Source: Bdellovibrio bacteriovorus
GTDB taxonomy: Bacteria; Bdellovibrionota; Bdellovibrionia; Bdellovibrionales; Bdellovibrionaceae
Assembly (NCBI RefSeq): GCF_001592735.1
Contig: NZ_LUKE01000001.1
Coordinates: 1,054,001-1,118,000 of the forward strand
DNA: 64,000 nucleotides
Reading direction: 5' to 3'
Numbering within the stretch: position 1 is the first letter of the stretch; each line of letters starts with the position of its first letter. The position numbers and the translations under genes were made by a program. Under the pieces are notes generated by a model. It ran no database searches. It had not been told where the DNA came from and saw only the letters and a program-made list of their open reading frames with translations. This document shows, piece by piece, positions 1 to 8,922 of the stretch.

Positions 1-716
1 CCAGTGTCGCCAGCAAAATAGATCTGCCTTTGATCAGCAGCTTTCACCACGAAACCTCCCCACAGGGCCTTGTTCGTATCAAACATGGTTCGTCGCGACC
101 AATGCTGAGCGGGCACTAACGTTACCGAATTTTTTTCCGGCAACTCCGCTGTCTGCCACCAGTCCATTTCGATAACTTTTTTTGCGCCCATTTCCTTAAT
201 CAAACGTTCATTTCCCAACGGAACGACAAAAGTCGGATCAAACTTTTTAGCAAGTTCACGAATGCTTTCTTCATCCATATGGTCATAGTGATTATGACTG
301 ATTAGAACCACATCAATTTTTGGCAAATCCTTTAACTCAATTCCCGGGCGACGTACGCGCTTGGGACCAATCCATGTAAAGGGACTGACTCTTTCTGAAA
401 AAACAGGATCCGTGATAATATTGACCCCTTTTAACTGAATCAAGTGAGTGGCGTGATTAATAAAAGTAGTAGAAATTTCGCCCTCTTTTAATTGATTGGC
501 CACTTCGGGTTTCGAGGTATTTTCTAATGTCGCCGGCCAAGGCGTCACCGTGCTTGTCATTTTCCATTTTAAAACTTGCAACATACTTTTGTTGCCAGAC
601 ATGCCCGGATTATGAAACTTTTCCCCATCGAAATGATCTGATTTTTGATAAGCCATCGAAGAACACCCACTTAATAAAGACACCAAGGTTAATCCAGAGA
701 CAATCCGCAAAATCAT
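1..716 (-). CDS. MBL-fold metallo-hydrolase lipoprotein (partial, C-terminus outside window)
   Basis: Translating the minus strand from ATG 714-716 gives an open frame to the window edge. The N-terminus is a lipoprotein signal with lipobox LLSGC (Cys18), so the protein is probably membrane-anchored outside the cytoplasm. The zinc-binding signature HNHYDHMDE and the later AGDT segment identify a metallo-beta-lactamase fold of the UlaG/RomA/NAPE-PLD-like type. GAAGGAAG precedes the start. It is divergent from the pirin gene at 861. The substrate is unknown; the C-terminal metal ligands lie beyond position 1. Confidence 0.85.
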   Translation of the reverse strand, partial: MILRIVSGLTLVSLLSGCSSMAYQKSDHFDGEKFHNPGMSGNKSMLQVLKWKMTSTVTPWPATLENTSKPEVANQLKEGEISTTFINHATHLIQLKGVNIITDPVFSERVSPFTWIGPKRVRRPGIELKDLPKIDVVLISHNHYDHMDEESIRELAKKFDPTFVVPLGNERLIKEMGAKKVIEMDWWQTAELPEKNSVTLVPAQHWSRRTMFDTNKALWGGFVVKAADQRQIYFAGDT

Positions 717-766
717 ATATCTTCCTTCAAATAGTCCCCTCTACGATACCTCCATTTAAGGCCGCA

Positions 767-775
767 AACTATATA
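767..775. promoter_or_regulatory. AACTATATA motif shared by both pirin upstream regions
   Basis: AACTATATA followed by GATTTA lies in the AT-rich region 85 bp before the first pirin start. The same nonamer occurs twice, in inverted orientation, before the second pirin gene (5989-6047). A shared operator is an inference; the A+T-rich context makes chance occurrence possible. Confidence 0.3.
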
Positions 776-860
776 GATTTAATATATAAAGATCATGAAT
801 TAATAATAATTTTATTTAACCCCGAAGTCCCCGATACTTAAGCTATCAAGGAGGCCCTTA

Positions 861-1673
861 ATGACGGCCAAACTACAGATACCTCGCAGATCTTTTATTA
901 TCGGAGCGGCCACAACGACCGCCGGACTGCTAGGAGCGGGAGCTGCTTCCGCACTGTTAGGAAAGGAGAAAACTATGTTCACGATCAGAAAATCTAACGA
1001 AAGAGGCTTAGCCGAACATGGCTGGTTGAAATCAAAACATACGTTTTCATTTGCAGAGTATTACGATCCCGCTCACATGGGTTTTGGTCCCTTGCGCGTG
1101 ATCAATGAAGACCGTATCGCGGGAGGCACAGGTTTTGGAACTCACCCACATAACGATATGGAGATCATTTCTTATGTAATTTCGGGAGGTCTTAAACACA
1201 AAGACTCTATGGGTAATGAAACCATTATTAAACCCGGAGAGGTCCAAAGAATGAGTGCCGGCACCGGCATTCGTCACTCGGAATACAATGAAAAGGAAAA
1301 TGAAGAGACTCACTTTTTCCAAATTTGGATTATGCCCGAGCGTCGCGGAATCACTCCCAGCTATGGACAAAAATCTTTTGAGAAAGAGTTAAACTCGCAA
1401 AAACTGGTGCACGTAATTTCTAAAGATGGACGAAATGGATCTATCTCGATGAACCAAGATGCCAACGTTTATATTTCGCGCTTAAATGCCGGCGAAAGCT
1501 TTAGCTTCGAATTGCCTGAATACCGACGCCTTTGGGTGCAATTAATCAAAGGTTCTGTGGAAGTAAACGGGCAAAAACTTGAAGCGGGAGATGCCGCTTC
1601 CGCGGTGGACATCACGGCGGCTGATTTTAAATCAAGTGCCGACAGCGAAATGATTCTTTTTGATTTGCCATAA
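861..1673 (+). CDS. Pirin family protein with Tat-type signal peptide
   Basis: Pirin bicupin of 270 residues. The core starts near residue 39 (MFTIRKSNERGLAEHGW) and contains the cupin metal motif THPHNDMEIISYV and HSEYN. Ahead of it is a 35-40 residue extension with PRRSFIIG (Arg9-Arg10), a hydrophobic Ala/Gly stretch and ASA: a twin-arginine export signal. The strong SD AAGGAGG supports the upstream start, not the internal ATG at 975. Pirins are usually cytoplasmic or nuclear iron proteins or quercetinases, so export is unusual. A paralogue without the signal is at 6099. Activity is unknown. Confidence 0.88.
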   Translation: MTAKLQIPRRSFIIGAATTTAGLLGAGAASALLGKEKTMFTIRKSNERGLAEHGWLKSKHTFSFAEYYDPAHMGFGPLRVINEDRIAGGTGFGTHPHNDMEIISYVISGGLKHKDSMGNETIIKPGEVQRMSAGTGIRHSEYNEKENEETHFFQIWIMPERRGITPSYGQKSFEKELNSQKLVHVISKDGRNGSISMNQDANVYISRLNAGESFSFELPEYRRLWVQLIKGSVEVNGQKLEAGDAASAVDITAADFKSSADSEMILFDLP

Positions 1674-1683
1674 CCCTTCCCCA

Positions 1684-1717
1684 AAAAATCCCGGTCGGAA
1701 CTCTGACCGGGATTTTT
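1684..1717. terminator. Bidirectional Rho-independent terminator
   Basis: Perfect 8-bp stem TCCCGGTC/GACCGGGA with an 8-nt loop, an A-run before and TTTTT after. It lies between the convergent pirin (ends 1673) and SDR (ends 1722) genes and can serve both. Confidence 0.85.
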
Positions 1718-1721
1718 ATAT

Positions 1722-2474
1722 TTAAAGCGCTTGGCCATTAGAAGCGTGAGCCCCACCATCCACCGGCAAATTAACACCGGTAATGAAATGGGCATCCTCA
1801 CTTGCCAACAAATAAACGGCACTAGCAATATCCTCAGGCATTCCGTAACGCCCCATCGGAATACGGTCCACCATATCTTTAACCAGCTCTTTATCCTTAA
1901 ACATATCCGCCGTTAAATCAGTCTTCGTAAACGTGGGGCAAATTGCATTCACGCGAACACCCTCTTTACCGTGATCAATGGCCATCGCCCGGGTTAAATT
2001 GGTGATCGCTCCTTTGGCGGCGTTATAAGCAGCCGCTTCAGGATCACCGCCTAAGCCTGACAAAGAAGAAATATTAATGATGTTTCCTTTTGATTTCTTC
2101 AAATACGGCAGACACGCGCGAGACATGTAAAAGACTCCGTCCACATCTGTATCCATGACTTTACGCCACTGCTCGGTCGGAGTTTCAGAAATTGTTCCTT
2201 CATAATAAATGCCTGCGTTATTAACCAAGACATCAATGTGATCAAATTTTTGCATGACTTGTTTTACAAAACTTTCCACCAGACCTTCACGCGATACATC
2301 CGTTTCTGCAAGCAAGATGCTATCGGGTGGATAATCAGCAAATGCTTTTTTAAGCTTACCAAAGTCTTTATCACATACCGCGACTTTGGCGCCTTCTTTT
2401 AAAAATCTTTTAGCGGTGGCTTCGCCTATCCCTGAACCCGCTCCCGTAACAATAACGACTCTTCCTTTTGCCAT
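1722..2474 (-). CDS. SDR family oxidoreductase
   Basis: Classical short-chain dehydrogenase of 250 residues. The NAD(P)-binding motif TGAGSGIG is at the N-terminus, with NNAG near residue 87, a catalytic Ser in NISSLSG and the YNAAK catalytic pair. Asp at the end of beta-2 (AVCDKD) favours NAD over NADP. An AAGGAGTA SD precedes ATG 2474. It is convergent with pirin and divergent from the flavin monooxygenase at 2648. Substrate unknown. Confidence 0.9.
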   Translation of the reverse strand: MAKGRVVIVTGAGSGIGEATAKRFLKEGAKVAVCDKDFGKLKKAFADYPPDSILLAETDVSREGLVESFVKQVMQKFDHIDVLVNNAGIYYEGTISETPTEQWRKVMDTDVDGVFYMSRACLPYLKKSKGNIINISSLSGLGGDPEAAAYNAAKGAITNLTRAMAIDHGKEGVRVNAICPTFTKTDLTADMFKDKELVKDMVDRIPMGRYGMPEDIASAVYLLASEDAHFITGVNLPVDGGAHASNGQAL

Positions 2475-2647
2475 GATATACTCCTTTGCTTCGATACTTA
2501 TTCTCCGGGGGTTTTATCGAACCACAAAGGATGACGGAAAATTTCTCAGTGCTTTTTGCAGGAATACATCGGCCCCCTATGTTGTGTCGCAAGAAGGTCA
2601 ATAGACACTTAAGACAAATAGCAGTAAGATGAAATTTCGGAGCAGCC

Positions 2648-3655
2648 ATGAAAAGTCTTAGCGATACTTCAATTTCCGTTCTTGATCTGGTTCCTTATCC
2701 GCAAGGAAAAACAATTTCCGATGCATTTAGAAACACCTTAGAACTTTCGCAGAAAGCAGAAGCGTTGGGATATAAAAGATATTGGATGGCGGAACACCAT
2801 AATCTTGAAGGCATTGCCAGTGCGGCGACATCCATTTTGATCGGCTATGTGGCGGCTCACACGAAAACCATTCGCGTGGGTTCCGGTGGTATCATGCTTC
2901 CTAATCACGCGCCTTTAGTGATTGCTGAACAATTCGGAACCTTAGAAACACTCTATCCGGGCCGCATTGATTTAGGTTTGGGGCGTGCTCCTGGGAGTGA
3001 TGCTTCGACCATGCGAGCTTTGCGCCGCGACCACGGGGCTCGAGGTGTAGATTTTGGTGAGTTGATTGAAGAGCTTGTGGGATATTTTGCTCCCGCGCGG
3101 CCCGATCAAAAAGTAAAAGCCATCCCCGGAAATGGTTTAGAAATTCCTATTTGGATTTTAGGTTCAAGTCTTTTCAGTGCTCAACTTGCGGCGCGCCTAG
3201 GAAGGCCCTATGCATTTGCTGGGCACTTTGCTCCGGGCGCGATGGAAGAAGCTTTTGAGCTTTATCGACATCAGTTTTTGCCGTCGCATTATTTGAACAA
3301 ACCTTACACGATGGCCGGCATTTCAATTGTCGCCGCCGACACCAATGAACACGCGGAATACCTCTCTACAAGTTTGAAACAACGATTTGTAAGTCTGATC
3401 CGCGGAAACCTTCGACAAACACCACCACCGGTTAAAGACATGCGACCTTTTTGGACGGTTCAAGAAGAAGCCACAGTGCAGTCAATGTCTAGAACAATGA
3501 TCGTCGGTGACAAAGAAACCGTTCGTCGCAAGATGCAGGACTTTATTGATAGCACGCAAGTAGATGAACTTATGATTACGTCGGACGTTTATGAGCACAG
3601 CGAACGCCTGCACTCATTTGAAATTATCGCCGACGCTAAGAAATCTGCGCTTTAA
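2648..3655 (+). CDS. LLM class flavin-dependent oxidoreductase
   Basis: Bacterial-luciferase-like TIM-barrel flavoprotein of 335 residues. Family motifs are [28 protein letters not shown] and [13 protein letters not shown], typical of the MsnO8/YhbW-type subgroup that uses FMNH2. GGAGCAGCC precedes the ATG. The stop at 3653-3655 abuts the stop of the convergent TetR gene with no spacer and no terminator. Substrate unknown. Confidence 0.9.
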   Translation: MKSLSDTSISVLDLVPYPQGKTISDAFRNTLELSQKAEALGYKRYWMAEHHNLEGIASAATSILIGYVAAHTKTIRVGSGGIMLPNHAPLVIAEQFGTLETLYPGRIDLGLGRAPGSDASTMRALRRDHGARGVDFGELIEELVGYFAPARPDQKVKAIPGNGLEIPIWILGSSLFSAQLAARLGRPYAFAGHFAPGAMEEAFELYRHQFLPSHYLNKPYTMAGISIVAADTNEHAEYLSTSLKQRFVSLIRGNLRQTPPPVKDMRPFWTVQEEATVQSMSRTMIVGDKETVRRKMQDFIDSTQVDELMITSDVYEHSERLHSFEIIADAKKSAL

Positions 3656-4270
3656 CTATTTACCTAGGCGATAGGGTTCTAGGTGTTCTTTTAAAGCCGC
3701 ATGCAGGGATTGTAAAAGCTTGCGATCTCTAAAGACCTTTCCCATTCCATAAGCTCCTTCTTGCGCCATTACAATATATTGAGCCATTTGCTGGCTATTT
3801 AGGTTTTTTTTGAGATAGCCCTCTGATTTCCCGCGTTCCAAATGCTCGCGAGTGCCTTCGATCCAGGCACCTAACACCGAGCTAAGAATTTCGCGGAATT
3901 TCGGATCCACCGTCGACATTTCTTGGCAAAGATTATTTAAGGGGCATCCACAGGCCATAAACTCATCCGGGATTTCGACAATGTTCTTTTTAAAACAATG
4001 TAAAATCCCTTGGACTGGATCCTTATAAACCCGTAAAGGCTTAATCCAACGCTCTTCCATCATATCGCGCAAGTATTCATTAGCTAAGACATAGCCCAAT
4101 TCTTTTTTCGAAGGGAAGTGGTGAAAAAACGCGCCTTTGGTCATTTTGGTCTTTGCCACAATTTGATCCACACTGACGGCCTGAAAACTGTTCATATAGA
4201 TCTCAATAAAAGCCACGTCCAAAATTTGGGCGCGAGTCTTTTCCGAGTCACGTTTTACTAATCTTTCCAT
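3656..4270 (-). CDS. TetR/AcrR family transcriptional regulator
   Basis: 204 residues. The N-terminal HTH spans about residues 8-55 and ends in the typical KGAFFHHFPSKKELGYVL. The C-terminal ligand domain has several Cys/Met residues and a TetR_C-like shape. It is divergent from the SRPBCC/VOC operon at 4410, whose promoter carries a palindrome, so it probably represses that operon and itself. Ligand unknown. Confidence 0.88.
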   Translation of the reverse strand: MERLVKRDSEKTRAQILDVAFIEIYMNSFQAVSVDQIVAKTKMTKGAFFHHFPSKKELGYVLANEYLRDMMEERWIKPLRVYKDPVQGILHCFKKNIVEIPDEFMACGCPLNNLCQEMSTVDPKFREILSSVLGAWIEGTREHLERGKSEGYLKKNLNSQQMAQYIVMAQEGAYGMGKVFRDRKLLQSLHAALKEHLEPYRLGK

Positions 4271-4287
4271 GAACTTAGATCCTTTTC

Positions 4288-4301
4288 ATACCAATTGGTA
4301 T
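4288..4301. promoter_or_regulatory. 14-bp palindrome upstream of tetR (candidate operator)
   Basis: ATACCAATTGGTAT is a perfect 14-bp palindrome 17 bp before the TetR start, placed as an autoregulatory operator would be. It shares ATACC with the second palindrome at 4362-4379. Confidence 0.55.
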
Positions 4302-4345
4302 TTAACAGATGCCTTCATATTATCACAGTACCGCCTAAAAACATA

Positions 4346-4379
4346 TTGAGTTTTAAAAATAACATACCGTATAGTATGT
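4346..4379 (+). promoter_or_regulatory. Sigma-70-like promoter overlapped by TetR-type palindrome
   Basis: TTGAGT (4346-4351), an 18-bp spacer and TATAGT (4370-4375) form a reasonable promoter for the gene at 4410. The inverted repeat ACATAC-CGTATA-GTATGT (4362-4379) covers the -10 element, so a bound repressor would block RNA polymerase. Confidence 0.55.
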
Positions 4380-4409
4380 AAAGAACCCTCACTTCAGAAA
4401 GAGTCAAAT

Positions 4410-4901
4410 ATGGAAAAAACTAAAGACATTGCAGTGAATCCAGAGTTGGACCTAGTGTTAGAACGTATTTTACCTGTAACTCGACAACAGGTTTTTAAAG
4501 CTTGGACTACGCCTTCTAGCTTCAAAAATTGGTTCTGCCCTCGCCCGTGGACTGTCTCAGAAGCAATTCAAGAACTTCATCCCGGTGGAGCCTTCATCAC
4601 GACCATGCAATCTCCTGAAGGGCAATCTTTCCCGAACGATGGGTGTGTTCTGGAAGTGATCGAAAATGAAAAACTTGTATTTACCTCCACCATGACTCGT
4701 GGCTTTCGCCCCATCCAATCTCACCTCCCGTTTACGGCTGTTATAAAACTTGAAGACCATCCCCAAGGAACCAAGTACACGGCCATTGCCATTCACCAAG
4801 ATGCTGCCGGCAGAAAGACTCACTCCGAAATGGGTTTTGAACAAGGCTGGGGTATGGTCATCGATCAAATGGTTGAAGAAATTAAAAAAGGTACCATATA
4901 A
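4410..4901 (+). CDS. SRPBCC (AHSA1/Aha1-like) domain protein
   Basis: 163 residues. It shows the START/Bet v1-like pattern of the AHSA1 group: RILPVTRQQVFKAWTTP near the N-terminus, WFCPRPWTV, then HPGGAF and a C-terminal GWGMVIDQMVEE helix. These proteins bind hydrophobic ligands; enzymatic role unknown. It is first in an operon with the VOC protein 13 bp downstream, and is probably controlled by the divergent TetR regulator. A second SRPBCC protein is at 5433. Confidence 0.85.
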   Translation: MEKTKDIAVNPELDLVLERILPVTRQQVFKAWTTPSSFKNWFCPRPWTVSEAIQELHPGGAFITTMQSPEGQSFPNDGCVLEVIENEKLVFTSTMTRGFRPIQSHLPFTAVIKLEDHPQGTKYTAIAIHQDAAGRKTHSEMGFEQGWGMVIDQMVEEIKKGTI

Positions 4902-4914
4902 AAAGGAGCCCTTT

Positions 4915-5400
4915 ATGAATAAGCTAACAATCTGTCTTGGCTACGACACCCAAGCTGAACAGGCCGTTAATTTTTACTGTTCCGTTTTTAAAGATGCGAA
5001 GATTCAAACAAAAACCATCGTTGGCGAAAATGAATTCGGCGGCCCTCCCGGCTCGGTGCGCACGATTTCTTTTTCAGCCATGGGACAAGATTTTATCGCG
5101 GTGAACGGGGGATCCTATTTTGCCAATCTTTTTAATGACGGCATGTCGTTTATGATTAATTGCGAAACTCAAGAGGAGATCGACTATTACTGGGATAAAC
5201 TGACCGCCGACGGTGGAAAAGAAGTTCAGTGCGGATGGCTTAAAGACAAATTCGGCATGTCATGGCAAGTAGTTCCTGCCATGATGGCTCATCTAATGGC
5301 AGATCCTGATCAAAAGAAATCACAGCGGGTGATGCAAGAGGTTTTAAAAATGAAAAAACTTGATATCGCAACCTTAAAGAAAGCTTACCAAGGAAATTAG
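4915..5400 (+). CDS. VOC family protein (PhnB / 3-demethylubiquinone methyltransferase-like)
   Basis: 161 residues starting at ATG 4915 after AAAAGGAG. The pattern ICLGYDTQAEQAVNFYCSVF, followed by VRTISFSAMGQDFIAVNGG and CGWLKDKFGMSWQVVP, is that of the PhnB-like vicinal-oxygen-chelate group. It follows the SRPBCC gene by 13 bp, a pairing often seen in TetR- or ArsR-controlled detoxification operons. Substrate unknown. Confidence 0.85.
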   Translation: MNKLTICLGYDTQAEQAVNFYCSVFKDAKIQTKTIVGENEFGGPPGSVRTISFSAMGQDFIAVNGGSYFANLFNDGMSFMINCETQEEIDYYWDKLTADGGKEVQCGWLKDKFGMSWQVVPAMMAHLMADPDQKKSQRVMQEVLKMKKLDIATLKKAYQGN

Positions 5401-5410
5401 AACTCCGCTT

Positions 5411-5434
5411 AGCGGCCGTTTTAGGGCGGCCGCT
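5411..5434. terminator. GC-rich hairpin between convergent genes
   Basis: AGCGGCCG (5411-5418) pairs perfectly with CGGCCGCT (5427-5434). It lies between the ends of the VOC gene and the convergent SRPBCC gene and overlaps the latter's stop. The trailing T-run is weak (AGTTTAACTT), so termination efficiency is uncertain. Confidence 0.5.
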
Positions 5435-5915
5435 AGTTTAACTTGGAATATTTCTTTTCCAGATCTTCGGCCAATTTATCTAAAACAAAACCCCAAGCAT
5501 ATTGATGAATGTCCTTAGATTTTTCATCTCTAAAGCCAGCATGGGTCACGCGCAATAAAACTTCATTTTCGACGTCATGCATTTCTATGCGCACCACGGT
5601 CTCAGCCCCTTCAGTTCCGCCCGCCCCGGTCACCCAAGTTAGTTCGATGAGCTGATTTTCGACTAATTTAAGAAATCGCCCGTAATGGGGATGACGAGAT
5701 TCTTTATCCGCCCCTTCGGGCTTAAATGCGGTTTCAAAAAAGAAGGGTGCGTTTACTTCTACGTTCATTAGTACAGAACCTTTGGCCGCAAACCAAGTAT
5801 CTAAACCACTAGTCCAAGCATGATACAAGATGGAGCGATTGAATTTAAACACCTTTTCACGGAAACACGCTAAAGGCCGATCACTTAAATCGGGCATGCA
5901 TACTGTCTGCGCCAT
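5433..5915 (-). CDS. SRPBCC domain-containing protein
   Basis: 160 residues of the AHSA1/polyketide-cyclase-like superfamily. A central beta-sheet segment is followed by the characteristic C-terminal helix HQYAWGFVLDKLAEDLEKKY. It is only distantly similar to the SRPBCC protein at 4410. It is divergent from the second pirin gene, with 183 bp of AT-rich DNA between. Function unknown. Confidence 0.75.
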   Translation of the reverse strand: MAQTVCMPDLSDRPLACFREKVFKFNRSILYHAWTSGLDTWFAAKGSVLMNVEVNAPFFFETAFKPEGADKESRHPHYGRFLKLVENQLIELTWVTGAGGTEGAETVVRIEMHDVENEVLLRVTHAGFRDEKSKDIHQYAWGFVLDKLAEDLEKKYSKLN

Positions 5916-5988
5916 TCATCCTCCACCTATACAGGGTAGCGCATTTCCTTTCTAAAAACCAACCCCTCCGCCAATAAAGTCCAGGCAC

Positions 5989-6047
5989 AACTATATAATC
6001 TAAAGCTATCGTTTATATAAAATAACGGTATTAGCATTTATATAGTT
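5989..6047. promoter_or_regulatory. Inverted pair of AACTATATAA elements upstream of second pirin
   Basis: AACTATATAA (5989-5998) and its exact reverse complement TTATATAGTT (6038-6047) are 39 bp apart in the divergent SRPBCC-pirin region. The nonamer also precedes the Tat-pirin gene. Regulator not identified. Confidence 0.4.
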
Positions 6048-6098
6048 TAAATCCTATATTAAATCCATCACCAAGATTCATGAAAAAGGAGAAACACC

Positions 6099-6800
6099 AT
6101 GATTCAAGTACGCAGAGCAAACGACAGAGGAAACGCCCAACACGGCTGGCTGAATTCTAAGCACACTTTTTCATTCGGCGAATACTATGATCGCGACTTC
6201 ATGGGCTTTAGCGTATTGCGGGTGATTAACGAAGATCGCATTCAAGGCGGAACTGGTTTTGATACTCACGGCCATCGCGATATGGAAATCATCTCTTACG
6301 TGATTGAGGGAGCCCTTGAACACAAAGACTCTATGGGCAGCGATGTGGTCATTAAGCCTGGCGAAGTGCAACGCATGAGTGCCGGCACTGGCGTACGACA
6401 TTCCGAGTACAATCACTTGCAAGATCAAGCGACACATTTTTTACAAATTTGGATCTTACCGGAAGTACTTGGGGTAAAACCAAGTTATGATCAAAAGGCC
6501 TTTTTTCAAAACGACTTTTCTTGCAGTGACATGGTTTTAGTAGGCTCGCGTAATGGTCGCAACGGATCTGTTTCCATCAACCAAGATGTCGACATGTATG
6601 CCGTAAAAGCCACCGACGACGGGGAAAAACTTTTAAAAACCTACCTTCACCGTCACATCTGGATCCAAGTGGTCAAGGGTGATGTGAAAGTAGAAAACGA
6701 GACATTGAATTCAGGCGATGGCGCTGGAATTACCGGAGTTGAAAGCCTTCGCATCACATGGACCAAAGGTTCCGAATTCTTAGTCTTTGATTTACCTTAG
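6099..6800 (+). CDS. Pirin family protein (cytoplasmic form)
   Basis: 233 residues starting directly at the pirin core (MIQVRRANDRGNAQHGW), with the cupin metal residues in THGHRDMEIISYV and RHSEYN. It is clearly paralogous to the protein at 861 but lacks the Tat extension. Strong SD AAAAGGAG. It is followed at 8 bp by a small unknown gene and then osmC, which suggests a redox or electrophile-stress operon. Confidence 0.92.
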   Translation: MIQVRRANDRGNAQHGWLNSKHTFSFGEYYDRDFMGFSVLRVINEDRIQGGTGFDTHGHRDMEIISYVIEGALEHKDSMGSDVVIKPGEVQRMSAGTGVRHSEYNHLQDQATHFLQIWILPEVLGVKPSYDQKAFFQNDFSCSDMVLVGSRNGRNGSVSINQDVDMYAVKATDDGEKLLKTYLHRHIWIQVVKGDVKVENETLNSGDGAGITGVESLRITWTKGSEFLVFDLP

Positions 6801-6808
6801 GAGACGTT

Positions 6809-7204
6809 ATGAAAGAAAATATTCGCGAACTCAGCTTACGACTAAGAAACGTCCACCAACGTTTCTTAGAGCTAGAGCGCCGACAGGCGGAACAAGATCT
6901 TGAACGCCGCCTGACTTCGTTTGATTTCTTATTGTATCTGACTCAAGATTATCGCTATGCATGGCTTCAACCTCTTTCGGCTTTGATTGCCGAAATGGAC
7001 GCCTTCGTGGACGAAACAGAAGTCGTCTCGGCGGAAGACTTTGAACGTCTGCATCTGCAAATTCGCAACCTTTTAGGAAAAAAAGGCACACGTCTAGCGG
7101 GTCGATTTACAGAACACTTAGAAAAAGATCCAGAGCTGGTTTTAGCTTATGGATCGTTAAACGAATTTATTAATGCCAACAGAAAGCCAGAGGCGGAGTT
7201 ATAA
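6809..7204 (+). CDS. Uncharacterized helical protein in pirin-OsmC operon
   Basis: 131 residues, charged and probably all helical: the start RELSLRLRNVHQRFLELERR looks coiled-coil-like, and no signal or membrane segment is visible. SD TTAGGAGA precedes the ATG. It lies 8 bp after pirin and ends 1 bp before osmC, so the three are almost certainly co-transcribed. I do not recognise the family. Confidence 0.8.
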   Translation: MKENIRELSLRLRNVHQRFLELERRQAEQDLERRLTSFDFLLYLTQDYRYAWLQPLSALIAEMDAFVDETEVVSAEDFERLHLQIRNLLGKKGTRLAGRFTEHLEKDPELVLAYGSLNEFINANRKPEAEL

Positions 7205-7205
7205 A

Positions 7206-7586
7206 ATGGTTACCGGAGTTAGAAAAGAAGGACTTACAGCAGAAATAGCCGTGCGCGATCATCGCCTTATTTCCGGCGTGGTGGAAAAACTGGGCGGCCA
7301 CGATGAGGGCTTAAATCCCCATGAGCTTTTAGAAGCGGCGTTGGTGGGATGCACGATCATCACGGCCCAAATGTACGCCAATCGCAAAGGCATGAAATTA
7401 GAATCCACAGACGTCACCGTAAAGGTGGTTTCTGAAAGTAAAGAGTCTTCGGTCATTAGCCGTGAGGTTTCGTTTCGCGGTGATCTTACCGATGAAGATC
7501 GGGCTCGTTTAGCGGAGATTGTGAATAAATGCCCTATTCACAACCTGCTAGAAAGCCAAATTAAAATCGACACAGTTGTAAAGTAA
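7206..7586 (+). CDS. OsmC/Ohr family peroxiredoxin-like protein
   Basis: 126 residues. Two conserved cysteines sit in the family contexts: ALVGCTIITAQMYA (peroxidatic position) and NKCPIHNLL (resolving position). The family reduces organic hydroperoxides or acts as a thiol reductase in the cytoplasm. The start at ATG 7206 follows the upstream stop by 1 bp. It is the third gene of the pirin operon. Confidence 0.88.
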   Translation: MVTGVRKEGLTAEIAVRDHRLISGVVEKLGGHDEGLNPHELLEAALVGCTIITAQMYANRKGMKLESTDVTVKVVSESKESSVISREVSFRGDLTDEDRARLAEIVNKCPIHNLLESQIKIDTVVK

Positions 7587-7623
7587 TAGACAGCTTCTAA
7601 AAGACGCGACTATAGTAAAATCT

Positions 7624-8922
7624 ATGGCGATCTTTCCTAAAGAAGTAATTCAAAAAAGACAAAAGAACGTCGCTGAGGCTCTTAGCGACGTTCTTAAAAA
7701 TGACGAATGCCTTTTAGTCCTTTCTGGACTTCCAATCGGGAAACCCGGCGGGCTTGATCAAACTTACGATTTCCTTCCTCATCCTACCTATTACTGGCTG
7801 ACGGGCTTTCGCTCTGCTCGCGGAGTGGCTTTCTTTTCTAAAAGTACGGGCTGGATTGATTTTGTTAAATTTGCGACTCGCGAAGATAAGTTTTGGGAAG
7901 GAGCGGATGAAGAACTTCATGGCCGTGATATTTCTGAACTAGAATCTTTTTTAAGCGGCCAAAAATTTTCGCAAATTTATAAAATTGGCCAACTTGCTTA
8001 TAATGATTCTGCACTTACCAGCGAAGCAGGCAAAGCCACGCTAGAAAAGATCCACTTAAAAGTAAATGCCCTTCGTCGCGTGAAAGACGCTCACGAAGTG
8101 CAGATGATCTTAAACATCGCCGATATTGCCAATAAAGGTTACAAAAAACTTCAATCTTTTATTCGTCCCGGGGTCACTGAAAAAGAAATTCAAATAGAAT
8201 TTGAATCTGAAATCCAACGCCACGGCGCCCACGGCATGCCTTATGGGACCATTGTCGGCAGTGGAAGCAACGCCGCGATCTTGCACGCCATCCCTACAAT
8301 GAAAAAGGTCGAACAAAGTGATTTGGTTCTTATTGATGCCGGGGCTGATGTTTACGATTACTGTGTGGATATCACGCGCGTGTACCCGGCGAGTGGTCAG
8401 TTTTCAACCATGCAAAAAGAAATTTATGATCTTGTGAAACAGGCACAAACCAAAGCCATCGAAAAATGCCACATCGGCACCCAATGGCATGATGTGCATC
8501 GCACTTCTGCTAGAGTGATCGCCGAAGGGTTAAAAGCATTAAATATTATGAAAGGCGACACGGAAGCCATTCTTGATACGGGTGCTATTGCCGTCTTTTA
8601 TCCTCATGGTGTCGGTCACCTTGTGGGACTGAGAGTGCGCGATGTTGGTTGTCCAGAAAATCTAAATCCAAAAAAATACTGTGGTGCCAACTTGCGCGTG
8701 GATTTAGAACTTAAGGAAAACTTCCTGATCACTGTTGAGCCGGGATGCTATTTTATTAAGGGCTTGATTGACGACGCAGAAAATCGCACTAAGTTTAAAG
8801 ATTTTATCAACTGGCAAGAAGTCGAAAAATGGAAAGGCCTTGGTGGCGTTCGCATCGAAGACGATATGCTAATCACTCAAGGCCCGGCAAGAAACTTAAC
8901 AGCGGTTGTGGATAAGATTTAG
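7624..8922 (+). CDS. M24 family aminopeptidase P (Xaa-Pro aminopeptidase-like)
   Basis: 432 residues. The N-terminal aminopeptidase-P domain (about 1-160) has the typical PHPTYYWLTGF. The C-terminal pita-bread domain carries the five metal ligands: Asp in LIDAGADVYDYCVDITRVYP (two), His in FYPHGVGHLVGL, Glu in TVEPGCYF and Glu in GVRIEDDML. It should release N-terminal residues before proline. It stands alone, 38 bp after osmC, and its stop abuts the convergent gene at 8923. Confidence 0.93.
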   Translation: MAIFPKEVIQKRQKNVAEALSDVLKNDECLLVLSGLPIGKPGGLDQTYDFLPHPTYYWLTGFRSARGVAFFSKSTGWIDFVKFATREDKFWEGADEELHGRDISELESFLSGQKFSQIYKIGQLAYNDSALTSEAGKATLEKIHLKVNALRRVKDAHEVQMILNIADIANKGYKKLQSFIRPGVTEKEIQIEFESEIQRHGAHGMPYGTIVGSGSNAAILHAIPTMKKVEQSDLVLIDAGADVYDYCVDITRVYPASGQFSTMQKEIYDLVKQAQTKAIEKCHIGTQWHDVHRTSARVIAEGLKALNIMKGDTEAILDTGAIAVFYPHGVGHLVGLRVRDVGCPENLNPKKYCGANLRVDLELKENFLITVEPGCYFIKGLIDDAENRTKFKDFINWQEVEKWKGLGGVRIEDDMLITQGPARNLTAVVDKI

